Source: Myxococcales bacterium (GTDB lineage: Bacteria > Myxococcota_A > Polyangia > Fen-1088). Taken from it: DNA of 35,264 nt. Positions within the stretch are counted from its first letter, which is position 1; the number at the start of each line of letters is the position of its first letter. Position numbers and translations under genes: made by a program. The notes below the pieces were generated by a model. It did not search any database. It saw only the letters and a list, made by a program, of their open reading frames with translations, and had not been told where the DNA came from. The stretch covers positions 1 through 35,264 of the forward strand of contig PLNW01000121.1 of the NCBI GenBank assembly GCA_003142855.1. Reading direction: 5' to 3'. Shown here piece after piece: positions 1 through 6,096 of the stretch.

Positions 1-138
1 GTGACCATGATTTCTACTCCGACCTTTGGCCGCATAGGCGCGTTTGATGGCTTCAGCCGCAGCTTTCAGTTCCCGCTTCTGTATGTGGTATTTAATACCA
101 TACCCGCCAAGACGCCGTCAAGACCCAGGACGGCCGCA

Positions 139-258
139 GGCGCGCGTTTCGCTGCCGGCGTGGTGTTGTACGACGGCGAGACCGTCGTCGCCTTTGCCGA
201 CGACCTTTTTGCGGTGCCGATTTACGCACTCTGGGAGCCTGGCGGCCGCGCCCGGTAG
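139..258 (+). pseudogene. C-terminal remnant of a DUF4143/AAA ATPase
   Basis: The plus-strand reading ends in GVVLYDGETVV followed by FAVPIYALWE and a stop. This is the characteristic last strand and tail of the DUF4143 family (ATPases with an N-terminal AAA_14 domain and a C-terminal nuclease-like fold). Nothing upstream in this frame resembles the rest of the family, and the open frame before residue 40 looks random, so only the last 30-40 codons survive. It is one of four DUF4143 traces in the first 5.5 kb. The exact left boundary is a guess. Confidence 0.6.
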
Positions 259-383
259 CGCGAACGGAGGATCGACACGCGGCGAAGCCGTCGAGCCGGA
301 CGGGGCAGCCAGGTTCAGCGCCGCCCGGTCGTCGGGCCTCGGCGCGGGCGTGGCGTTCTCCCCCGGCCGCGCAGCGGCCAAAC

Positions 384-450
384 ACCTCGCCCCGCGCAGC
401 GGAGCGTAGCGGGGAGAGGTAGCCGCGCGCAGCGCGGCTGGTGAGGGGCT
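384..450. repeat. GC-rich palindromic intergenic repeat
   Basis: Two adjacent imperfect hairpins are present: CTCGCCCCGC pairing with GCGGGGAGAG, then AGCCGCGC pairing with GCGCGGCT, followed by GGTGAGGGG. The architecture resembles the element at 4462-4536 (two consecutive GC-rich stems followed by a GAGGG box). It lies among gene remnants and is not coding. The family name is unknown to me. Confidence 0.5.
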
Positions 451-523
451 ACCGCGCCCGCTCCACCCCAGCCCCTTGCCCTCACCCTCGCTAGCTGACC
501 GGCCCGTGCTCTTCGGCGATTCG

Positions 524-790
524 TCAGTGTCCCGCAAGAAGTCGGTCGTAGTCTTGGTGGCGCCCGATCCAGTACCAGATGATCCCTTCACCCTGCAGGA
601 TGCCGACCGCTCGGTGATCGCGCGATATGCGAACGGAATAGACGGGGCGCGCCTGGCTCACCCGCTTGAACTGGGAACCCGGGTGTCTGGGGTTGAGCGT
701 GAAGGTTCAGTAGGACTCCCGCGCTTGGTCCTGAACCTCCGCCGGAAGTTGGCGAAACAGTTCCCAGAATCGGGCGTTCGCGCGTGACAT
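524..790 (-). pseudogene. RelE/ParE-family toxin with in-frame TGA
   Basis: Reading from ATG at 790 gives an 88-codon frame with the hallmarks of small RelE/ParE-superfamily toxins. It has an N-terminal helix (FWELFRQLPAEVQ), a central FKRV...PVYSVRISRDHRAVG segment, and a C-terminal IIWYWIGRHQDYDRLL. Family members normally end with such a WIGxHxxYDxLL motif. Codon 28 is TGA (707-709) where an ordinary residue is expected, while both halves stay in the same frame. It is therefore a nonsense-mutated toxin (or, less likely, a sequencing error or readthrough gene). No antitoxin is recognisable on either side. Its 5' end overlaps the nucleotidyltransferase remnant on the other strand. Confidence 0.75.
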
Positions 791-890
791 CCTGGTCTGG
801 ACGCGCGAGGCGTTCGACAGCCGCATTCACTTGCGCGCCTCTCTTCCCGCGACGATCACCCGCGAGGGACAACTGCTTTATGCCGCATGA
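786..890 (+). pseudogene. Nucleotidyltransferase (MNT-type) C-terminal remnant
   Basis: The 34 codons before the TGA at 888-890 read DILVWTREAFDSRIHL and ITREGQLLYAA. This matches the usual end of small MNT/NTP_transf_2 nucleotidyltransferases, the AMPylating antitoxins of HEPN-MNT pairs. The GSxxRG active-site helix and the DxD strand that define the family are absent, so only the tail is left. The call rests on the short C-terminal pattern. Confidence 0.5.
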
Positions 891-926
891 TCCTGCTCGC
901 GTCGCTGAGACCAATCTAGCCATCCC

Positions 927-1030
927 ATGCCGCCCCTGATCTTCGTCAACCGCTTCTTCCATCCCGACCACTCGGCCACCAGCCAGATCCTGGGGGATCT
1001 GGCCGTTCACGTTGCCGAGGCTGGGGTTCG
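927..1030 (+). pseudogene. 5' fragment of a GT4 glycosyltransferase (copy of the gene at 6656)
   Basis: Starting at ATG 927, about 34 codons (MPPLIFVNRFFHPDHSATSQ and on) match the start of the intact glycosyltransferase at 6656 almost base for base, with synonymous changes such as AAC/AAT and TTC/TTT. The match stops near 1030, where a minus-strand dehydrogenase remnant begins. A further piece of the same gene appears at 1320-1391. The mix of mostly silent differences suggests an old paralogous copy or a homeologous recombination scar rather than a recent duplication. Confidence 0.85.
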
Positions 1031-1032
1031 TC

Positions 1033-1206
1033 TTACGCCTTGACTAGCCGCTTGGGGCCGCCGGCCACGCCTTCGCCAAACAGGGGTTCGACCATGTTGC
1101 GTGTATCCACAACCAACTTCACGCCCCCCCACAGTCGCGGATCCTTGAACTGATCGTGCGCTGTCGCCACCAGGAGTGCGTCGAACTCGGCAAACGCCTC
1201 GCGCGT
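1033..1206 (-). pseudogene. UDP-sugar 6-dehydrogenase C-terminal remnant
   Basis: On the minus strand about 57 codons read EAFAEFDALLVATAHDQF, then LWGGVKLVVDTRNM and GPKRLVKA before a TAA. This is the end of the C-terminal NAD-binding domain (UDPGP_MGDP_dh_C) of WbpA/WecC-type dehydrogenases, which oxidise UDP-HexNAc to the uronic acid. The VxATxHxxF and VDTRN motifs are typical. The N-terminal Rossmann domain and catalytic Cys domain are missing. It lies between two fragments of a glycosyltransferase, so an earlier polysaccharide locus probably extended here. Confidence 0.75.
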
Positions 1207-1319
1207 GCACGGCAGCAGCGAGCCTTGGGGAGGGGGGACCCCTGTAGTAAGGTGGGATCGCGACGGCTCGCGGAGCTTCATCGAGTCGCTCTGCGAGTTC
1301 GTCTGATAGACGCCTGCGC

Positions 1320-1391
1320 TGCCTTCGGCCCTACCAACCGCTCGACCGTCTGGCCTTGAGCCTGTCGGTGCCCGATGTGCACCTGGTTCGA
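1320..1391 (+). pseudogene. Internal fragment of the same GT4 glycosyltransferase
   Basis: This stretch matches about 70 bases near 7493-7562 inside the intact glycosyltransferase (encoding YQPLDRLALSLSVPDLHLV) with a few substitutions. Relative to the fragment at 927 the intervening roughly 460 codons' worth of sequence of the intact gene is reduced to a short spacer containing a foreign dehydrogenase tail. It has no coding capacity of its own. Confidence 0.75.
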
Positions 1392-1460
1392 TGGAGCACG
1401 TCTTCGCCTCGCCCCGCGTGTTCGCCTCGCCCCGCTTGCGCGGGGCAAGGTGTTTTCAGG

Positions 1461-1763
1461 TCAGCCCGCCGCCGCGACTGGCTTCGGAAGGCGTCGGAGG
1501 TGGACCCGCGCTTGATGGAGGTCGACCGCCTGCTGAGCGTTGAGCCAGAAGTCGGGCGACGTCTGGAAGCTGGCGCCGAGCCTGAGCGCCATCTCGGCGG
1601 TCACGGACGTGCGTCCGTTGACGATCCGGTTGACGACCTTCACGTCACAGCCGAGGTGAAGGGCGAGCTCCTTCTGGCTCATGCCCAAGGGCTTGAGGAA
1701 CTCCTCGTGCAGGATCTCACCAGGGGTCGTCGGCTTGCGCGTCATTTCTCGGTGTGCATCCAT
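1461..1763 (-). CDS. higA: HigA-family antitoxin (XRE HTH)
   Basis: The 100-residue protein is a HigA/VapI-type antitoxin. It has the family's N-terminal PGEILHEEFLKPLGMSQ (residues about 14-30), an XRE helix-turn-helix (QKELALHLGCDVKVVNRIVNGRTSVTAE), and the C-terminal segment SPDFWLNAQQAVDLHQA. It should neutralise the HigB ribonuclease and repress the operon. The start at ATG 1763 is chosen because AAGGAG lies 8 nt upstream; an alternative Met lies six codons later. It follows higB on the same strand after a 13-nt gap, the usual toxin-first order of hig operons. It looks intact. Confidence 0.93.
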   Translation of the reverse strand: MDAHREMTRKPTTPGEILHEEFLKPLGMSQKELALHLGCDVKVVNRIVNGRTSVTAEMALRLGASFQTSPDFWLNAQQAVDLHQARVHLRRLPKPVAAAG

Positions 1764-1776
1764 CTGAATGTCTCCT

Positions 1777-2070
1777 TCACCCGTGGTAGTCGACGATGTC
1801 GACATCCTCCGGGCCACTTCTCGTCCAGCGAAAGATCACTCGCCACTGGTCATTGACCCGGATGCTGAAGAAACCCTTCAGGTCGCCCTTGAGAGCCTCC
1901 AGCCGGTTCGCGGGCGGTGACCTCAGGTCATCCACCGTTTGTGCGTAGTGCAGGATATCCAGCTTGCGGGTCACGATCTTGGCGACGCCAATCCAGCCGG
2001 CTCGTCGGTCCGTCGTGCCGTCGAGGAAGAAATCCGCAAGCGCGGGCCGGCGAAAGCTGCGGATTGCCAT
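1777..2070 (-). CDS. higB: HigB-family toxin (RelE superfamily mRNA interferase)
   Basis: The 97-residue protein begins MAIRSFRRPALADFFLDGT and contains RLEALKGDLKGFFSIRVNDQWRVIF and a final VDIVDYH. These are signature stretches of the HigB/plasmid-maintenance killer family, which cleaves mRNA in the ribosome A-site. The conserved Arg/Asn (SIRVNDQWR) and the terminal DYH are present, so the toxin looks active. The start at 2070 follows the family alignment; an upstream Met at 2082 is possible. It is transcribed from the palindromic region at 2084-2115 and followed directly by higA. Confidence 0.93.
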   Translation of the reverse strand: MAIRSFRRPALADFFLDGTTDRRAGWIGVAKIVTRKLDILHYAQTVDDLRSPPANRLEALKGDLKGFFSIRVNDQWRVIFRWTRSGPEDVDIVDYHG

Positions 2071-2083
2071 CGACGTGTCCAAT

Positions 2084-2115
2084 ATACCTGCTCACGGTAT
2101 ACCTGCAAGAGGTAT
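2084..2115 (-). promoter_or_regulatory. Tandem palindromic operators of higBA
   Basis: Two overlapping inverted repeats lie just upstream of higB: ATACC-tgctcac-GGTAT (2084-2100) and ATACCT-gcaag-AGGTAT (2099-2115). They share the half-site ATACCT/GGTAT and overlap by two bases. Placement next to the toxin start and the HTH in HigA make them the likely autorepression operators. No clean -35/-10 pair can be assigned, but the AT-rich half-sites probably overlap the promoter. Confidence 0.7.
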
Positions 2116-2308
2116 CCAAGACCTGATGCTGCACAATATCGATACGCTGGGAGCCAGCCTGGATGCACGCTGGCTGGGGCGTCACATCACCAGCGGAGTC
2201 ACGCTCAGCTTCGAGGTCACGGCACGCCGCTTCGACGACCGCGGCGGGGGCCTGGCGCGCGTGCGCCGGCGGTCGGTACGCGCGGCCGCGAAGACGCAAG
2301 TCCCTCGG
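2116..2308. other. Gap between the hig operator and the DUF4143 ATPase
   Basis: Reading frames cross this stretch on both strands, but none looks like a known protein and none has a convincing start. The ATPase gene ends at its right edge on the minus strand. I see no hairpin followed by a T-run. Confidence 0.4.
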
Positions 2309-3502
2309 TCAGGCTATGAACCACGGCCGGATCGAGATTCCGTGCAGGGAGTGTGCTGTGGTGCCCCCGTAGACGACCAAGCCGCCATGGCTCCGCGCGA
2401 GATTGGTCCACCAGATCAGGTTGTCGGTCGCGTCGGCCGCGACCGTCTGGCCAGACTTGACCTCGACCGGAACCAGTCGGTCGCCCAGATCCATGAGGAT
2501 GTCGACCTCGTGGCCGGTCGAGTCGCGCCAGAAGAAGAGGGGCGCCTCGCGTCCGCGATGAACGAAGGCCTTGGTCAGCTCGGCTGCGACGTAGGATTCG
2601 AAGATAGCGCCGCGCAGGGGGTGCCGTTCCAACATCTCGGGCGACTGAATGCCCAGCAGATGGCAGACAAGTCCGGTATCGAGGAAATGCAGGCGTGGGC
2701 GCCTGCGCAGGCGCTTGCGAAAACTCCTGTGGTGTGGCCGGAGCACGGTCACCAGAAACGCGATCTCCAGAGCATGCAGCCACGCGCGAGCCGTCGGCTG
2801 CGTGATACCCGCGTCGGCGGCAAGATCGCTCAGATTCAGTTCTTGCCCTGTCCGGGCCGCAGCCAGGCACAGAAACGCATCGAAAGCCGGCAGATCGGTC
2901 ACGCGCAGGATGTCGCGAAGATCCCGCTCGACATAGGTGCGGCGATAGTCAGCCAGCCAGGATTGGGGAGGTAGCTTCTGATCATGGATGCGTGGATAGA
3001 AACCGGCCCAAATCGTCGGCCACAATGAAGCCGCTGGCACCGACAGGCGGCCCTTGGGCGCATGATGGAGATCGGCAGGAACAAGCGGCGGCCGGCCGAG
3101 CAGCTCGGAAAGCGAAAGCGGCAGCAAGTGCAGAAGTGCGGTTCGCCCGGCCAGCGTCTGAGAAACCCCGTGCATGAGCAACAGATTCTGCGAGCCGGTC
3201 AGGACGAACCGGCCGGGGCGTGCGTCGGCATCGACCATTCCTTGCAGGTACGACAGCAGGTCGGGCGAGCGTTGCACCTCGTCGAGGATGACCGACTCGC
3301 GCGTGAAGCGGGACAGAAACCCGCGCGGATCCGTCGCGGCCCGCGAACGCTCGTCCGGATCTTCCAGCGACACATACGCGTGGTTGGGAAATGTCGCGCG
3401 GGCGAGGAAGGTCTTACCCGATTGGCGAGGCCCGGTCAGGGTGACCACGGGCATCCGTTTCGCGGCCGCACGAAGTTCGCCTGCCAGCACTCGGGAATAC
3501 AC
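2309..3502 (-). CDS. AAA ATPase with DUF4143 domain
   Basis: This 397-residue protein is the only complete DUF4143 ATPase of the window. It carries a Walker A GPRQSGKT (residues about 25-32), Walker B VILDEVQ (about 71-77), and sensor LTGSQ (about 99-103). Next come a winged-helix-like segment (LSDLAADAGITQPTARAWLH) and a C-terminal nuclease-like fold with GHEVDILMD...LVPVEVKSG, reminiscent of PD-(D/E)xK enzymes (E/D...ExK). Family members are widespread accessory genes whose cellular role is not established. The start is GTG 3502; alternatives are few because the Walker A motif lies close behind. Three fragments of related genes lie nearby, so the family has turned over repeatedly here. Confidence 0.9.
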   Translation of the reverse strand: MYSRVLAGELRAAAKRMPVVTLTGPRQSGKTFLARATFPNHAYVSLEDPDERSRAATDPRGFLSRFTRESVILDEVQRSPDLLSYLQGMVDADARPGRFVLTGSQNLLLMHGVSQTLAGRTALLHLLPLSLSELLGRPPLVPADLHHAPKGRLSVPAASLWPTIWAGFYPRIHDQKLPPQSWLADYRRTYVERDLRDILRVTDLPAFDAFLCLAAARTGQELNLSDLAADAGITQPTARAWLHALEIAFLVTVLRPHHRSFRKRLRRRPRLHFLDTGLVCHLLGIQSPEMLERHPLRGAIFESYVAAELTKAFVHRGREAPLFFWRDSTGHEVDILMDLGDRLVPVEVKSGQTVAADATDNLIWWTNLARSHGGLVVYGGTTAHSLHGISIRPWFIA

Positions 3503-3510
3503 CAGAGGAT

Positions 3511-3539
3511 CCTATGGTCGAAACCCCGGTCCATGTCAA
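3511..3539 (-). promoter_or_regulatory. Possible sigma70-type promoter for the DUF4143 ATPase
   Basis: On the minus strand TTGACA (3534-3539) is followed after 17 bases by CATAGG (3511-3516). The -35 box is perfect and the -10 is poor (3 of 6). It would start transcription within a few bases of the GTG at 3502, giving a nearly leaderless mRNA. Confidence 0.25.
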
Positions 3540-3611
3540 ATTGAAAATAGCATCTTCAATCTGACGTAGAGCCACCTGCGGCCACATGGTCGGCAGGTGC
3601 GATCCGTGTTG

Positions 3612-3630
3612 GGGCGACCTGCGGTCGCCC
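3612..3630. repeat. Interspersed palindrome GGGCGACC-tgc-GGTCGCCC
   Basis: A perfect 8-bp stem with a 3-base loop. The same palindrome occurs at 5958-5976 and, with a CGC loop, at 5997-6015. It behaves like a small REP-type intergenic repeat and lies next to degraded genes in all cases. Confidence 0.75.
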
Positions 3631-3694
3631 GCACGGCTACCTGATGGTCCGCGCGGCAATGCCAGGCGCCTGGGCCGTGGCCCGGCGCAGTCGA

Positions 3695-3792
3695 GCCGCC
3701 ATCCCGCCGCCCGCCGGTTGCTTGTCGGGGGCGATGTCATCGATCTCGAGGATTTCCTTCTCGCCGACCCTGAGCGCTGGTTCCCAGATTGA
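3695..3792 (+). pseudogene. 3' end of a DUF4143 ATPase, duplicate of 5388-5485
   Basis: These 98 bases differ from 5388-5485 at only about five positions, including the stop codon (TGA here, TAA there). They encode the tail RRLLVGG...IDLEDFLLADPERWFPD, the end of a nuclease-like DUF4143 C-terminus. Sequence before 3695 is unrelated to the other copy. It is a displaced gene end, probably left by recombination, with no start of its own. Confidence 0.85.
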
Positions 3793-3803
3793 ATTTCCAG
3801 TTC

Positions 3804-4262
3804 CTAGCCGGCGGCGCGTTTGCGTGCCCCGGTGGGGTTGTAGAAATTGTCCAGCTCCGCCAATCGGCGTTTGGGGCTCGCGGACACCAGGGCCAACGCC
3901 GAGACAATCTCTGCGCTAGGGCTCCGCCGTCCGAGCTTCAACTTTGACAGGTAGCCAGGCGAAACTCCGAGAACGCGCTCCACGCGTGCCTGGCTTCCCT
4001 CCTCGCTCAAGATCTTCTCCAGGGCGGCGTCCAGGCGAGTCCGCAGCTTGCTCTCGTACACGCGCTCCAGAGCCTCATCAAGCGCTTTGGCAGCTGCCTC
4101 GTCGATCCACTCCGCCCCACATTTCGCGCAGGTAGGGACGACGACGTGCGCCGGAACCTCGAGCTCGAGGTTCCGGTACATGGTCAGCCGTCCGGCGCGC
4201 GCAACCCCACCCACCGCGCGTGCTCCACACTGGCCGCATCGCCTTGTTGTCGTGCGAGTCAT
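3804..4262 (-). CDS. MqsA/YgiT-like zinc-finger HTH regulator (antitoxin-like)
   Basis: The 152-residue protein has an N-terminal CxxC...CxxC zinc site (RRCGQCGARAVG and VVPTCAKCGAEW). A linker helix rich in Glu/Ala/Leu follows, then a C-terminal helix-turn-helix (ARVERVLGVSPGYLSKLKLGRRSPSAEIVSALALV). This layout is that of MqsA/YgiT-type antitoxins and related orphan regulators. ATG 4262 is preferred because GGAGA lies 8 nt upstream; ATG 4277 would add five residues. No MqsR-like or other toxin gene is adjacent, so it may be an orphan or pair with something lost. It is probably autoregulatory by family analogy. Confidence 0.75.
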   Translation of the reverse strand: MTRTTTRRCGQCGARAVGGVARAGRLTMYRNLELEVPAHVVVPTCAKCGAEWIDEAAAKALDEALERVYESKLRTRLDAALEKILSEEGSQARVERVLGVSPGYLSKLKLGRRSPSAEIVSALALVSASPKRRLAELDNFYNPTGARKRAAG

Positions 4263-4597
4263 GGCTTGATCTCCCATGATTCATGAATGGGACTAGGTCC
4301 CAAGTCAACCCCACGCGAGAGCTACGCCTGGAATCGCGGGACTTTGGTTCGACTACCCTCGATGACGTTCTGTGACCCCTTGTCCGCCCTCATCGTTACC
4401 CAGAGCTTTGTTCGCACGTCCTGAGCGGGACGAGCGTTTCGACACAGGGACTCCTACTCTTCGGCCGCGGCAGCGGCCGTATCGCCTCTCCCGCGCAGCG
4501 GGAGAGGCCGACGCGCGAAGCGCGGCGGGAGAGGGTCCGCGCGCACGGAACGCCGTCCCCGTGCCTAAAGCCTCTCCCCGCAGCGACCAAGTCGCTT
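4263..4597. other. Non-coding stretch containing a GC-rich repeat
   Basis: No convincing gene is seen. The middle holds the palindromic repeat at 4462-4536. The rest has frames open only because of high GC content. Confidence 0.5.
4462..4536 (-). repeat. GC-rich palindromic repeat, inverted relative of 34.5-34.6 kb
   Basis: The sequence CGGCCGCGGCAGCGGCCGTA, then TCGCCTCTCCCGCGCAGCGG and a GACGCGCGAAGCGCG stem, matches the reverse complement of the region around 34525-34595 (CGGCCGCGCCAGCGGCCGTA, TCGCCTCGCCCGCGCAGC, GCGCGCGAAGCGCGC) with modest divergence. It forms several strong hairpins. The same element therefore brackets the polysaccharide locus in opposite orientations, about 30 kb apart. 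Confidence 0.7.
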
Positions 4598-4864
4598 CTA
4601 CATGCTCTGTCGACGCAGGGGCACGTGCTCGGGCACTAGCAGTCCACGCACGGAGAGATCCTCGTCCAGCTTCGGCCAGTGGATTCCGACCCCGCGGCCC
4701 ACGAGTCGCCAGTCACCCAGAGCATCCGGGCTGGCGTCGCGCAGCTTGGGGAACCACTCGAGCGGCACGCTGACGGTTCGGCCATCTTCGAGATGGACGA
4801 CGAGATCGCCTTCGAGGACCTCTACGCGGAGGGCCCGAGGACTTTCAGGTGCCGAAATACTCAC
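4598..4864 (-). CDS. DUF2442 domain protein
   Basis: The 88-residue protein contains LRVEVLEGDLVVHLEDGRTVSVPLEWFPKL...W.L.G.G.GIHWP.LDEDLSVRGLL, the full DUF2442 signature. This family is usually encoded beside DUF4160, and the pair is considered TA-like, with the role unproven. The GTG start at 4864 is supported by GGGAGA about 6 nt upstream and by overlap with the end of the DUF4160 remnant. The protein appears complete although its partner is reduced to a tail. Confidence 0.85.
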   Translation of the reverse strand: MSISAPESPRALRVEVLEGDLVVHLEDGRTVSVPLEWFPKLRDASPDALGDWRLVGRGVGIHWPKLDEDLSVRGLLVPEHVPLRRQSM

Positions 4865-4937
4865 GCCACTTCTCCCGGAAATCGATGCGATGCTGAATCA
4901 CCAATAATCTAGCACGTCCCAGCTCGCGAGTCTTCAT
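4845..4937 (-). pseudogene. DUF4160 C-terminal remnant
   Basis: Thirty codons before a TGA at 4845-4847 read RARLLVIQHRIDFREKWREYFG. This resembles the final helix of DUF4160 proteins, and the end overlaps the DUF2442 start by 20 bases as in intact pairs. The N-terminal part of DUF4160 (with HFHA-type motifs) is not upstream; instead unrelated sequence and a plus-strand ATPase remnant begin. The ATG at 4937 is probably fortuitous. Confidence 0.5.
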
Positions 4938-4969
4938 GCCCACTGCTTGGGTGTCTCTACTCGGGGCAG

Positions 4970-5485
4970 GTTCTGACTTATCAGAAGATGCTCGGCCAGA
5001 TGCAGGAGCGCGGCAACGTGGTCACGCTTGCCCACTACCTCGAACTCCTCGGCGGCGCGGGACTTCTGACGGGACTCGACCGCTACTCCGGCAGCCGGGT
5101 GAGTCGGCGAGGATCCAGTCCCAAGTTGCTCGCCCTCAACAACGCCCTCATCACGGCCCTACGACCCGACGATGCCGAGGAACCCGAGGTGCGCGGCCGC
5201 CTGATCGAGACGGCGGTTGGCGCCCACCTTCTGCGTGGCGCCCAGGCCTCGGGTTTCGAACTGTCTTGGTGGCGCGAGGCCAACCGCGAGGTGGACTTCG
5301 TCATGCGCAAGGGCCGCCGTCTGGTTGCCATCGAGGTCAAGAGCGGCAGGCGGCGCGATTCCCTGCCCGGCTTGGACCTCTTCGCGCGCCGCCATCCCGC
5401 CGCCCGCCGGTTGCTTGTCGGGGGAGGTGGCATCGATCTCGAGGATTTCCTTCTCGCCGACCCTGAGCGTTGGTTCCCAGATTAA
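4970..5485 (+). pseudogene. DUF4143 ATPase, C-terminal half only
   Basis: The frame from 4970 reads VLTYQKMLGQMQERGNVVTL, LGGAGLLTGLDRYSG, then SSPKLLALNNALI, REVDFVMRKGRRLVAIEVKSG and a WFPD tail. It covers the wHTH linker and the nuclease-like domain (D/ExK-type REVDF...AIEVKSG) of a DUF4143 protein, about 172 codons of an expected 380-400. The AAA domain with Walker A/B is absent and no start with a ribosome site is visible; Met at 4988 is internal. Its last 98 bases are the source or sister of the fragment at 3695. Confidence 0.85.
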
Positions 5486-5487
5486 TT

Positions 5488-5876
5488 ATGACCCTCCCGT
5501 GGGTGTTTGCATCCGAGGCGACCCCGGAGACGGACGCACTGCTTGATGTCCTTGCTGCCGGCGGCAAGGCGTGGGTGCCGGCTCTATGGCACCTGGAGTT
5601 GGGCAATGTCCTCCTGCACGCCCAGCGCAAGCGGCGGATCGACAAGGCCGGGATCGAGAAGTTTCTCTCCGCCTTGAATGTCTACGACATCGAGGTGGAC
5701 CCGAGACGATGACCGTAGCCTGGTCCAAGACCCTCGACCTCGCAGATAGCTTTGCATTGTCGGTCTACGACGCAGCCTATCTGGAGCTGGCATTGCGACG
5801 GGGACTGCCGCTGGCGTCGTTGGATGATTCCCTACGCCGGGCGATGCAAAAGGCCGGCGGCCAGAGGCTCCCCTAG
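5488..5876 (+). pseudogene. VapC-like PIN-domain toxin, N-terminally lost and frameshifted
   Basis: The first part reads LPWVFASEATPETDALLDVL and WVPALWHLELGNVLLHAQRK, standard PIN-domain text, then IEVDP. The second part, in the next frame, reads PETMTVAWSKTLDLADSFAL, SVYDAAYLELALRRGLPLAS and LDDSLRRAM. The frames join at 5698-5704, where restoring one C in a CCC run would give a continuous gene. The first ten residues of the family, which carry the first catalytic Asp (xxDASVTL), are missing because the upstream ATPase fragment ends only two bases before the ATG. The toxin is therefore doubly disabled. No VapB antitoxin is adjacent. Confidence 0.8.
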
Positions 5877-5957
5877 CCTCGCGCGATCAGGGGCGGGCCT
5901 CGGCAATGGGGCGAGCAGGCGGGGTGAGAGCTTGCCCGTGACGTCTTCAGCAAGTAG

Positions 5958-5976
5958 GGGCGACCTGCGGTCGCCC
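5958..5976. repeat. Interspersed palindrome GGGCGACC-tgc-GGTCGCCC
   Basis: An identical copy of the palindrome at 3612-3630. It lies in the gap between the VapC remnant and the acetyltransferase, 21 bases before another copy. Confidence 0.75.
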
Positions 5977-5996
5977 AGGAATTGCTGCGGTGGCAG

Positions 5997-6015
5997 TGGC
6001 GACCCGCGGTCGCCC
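5997..6015. repeat. Variant palindrome GGCGACC-cgc-GGTCGCC
   Basis: The same family as 3612 and 5958 with loop CGC and a T replacing the first G. It forms a tandem pair with the copy at 5958. Confidence 0.65.
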
Positions 6016-6096
6016 TCACCCGGAGAAATGGCAGGCGTCACGACATTGGTCCGGCCGCCGCCGTCCGTGGTACGGTTCGGGGCACTGGAAAATTCG

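Noticed and set aside
1..110. Minus-strand reading KYHIQKRELKAAAEAIKRAYAA running off the window
   Set aside because: It looks protein-like and could be a gene tail, but is only about 35 codons long, is preceded by a stop with no good start, and matches no family I know.
384..450. CRISPR array at the GC-rich repeats
   Set aside because: Repeats are few, irregularly spaced and palindromic, without spacers of uniform length; no cas genes.
118..591. Long minus-strand frame of 157 codons at the left edge
   Set aside because: Its translation is Arg/Pro/Ser-rich without motifs and covers the palindromic repeat and ATPase remnant; a GC-driven artefact.
1964..2974. 336-codon plus-strand frame opposite the DUF4143 ATPase
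   Set aside because: It is the antisense shadow of the ATPase gene and the hig operator; no family motif.
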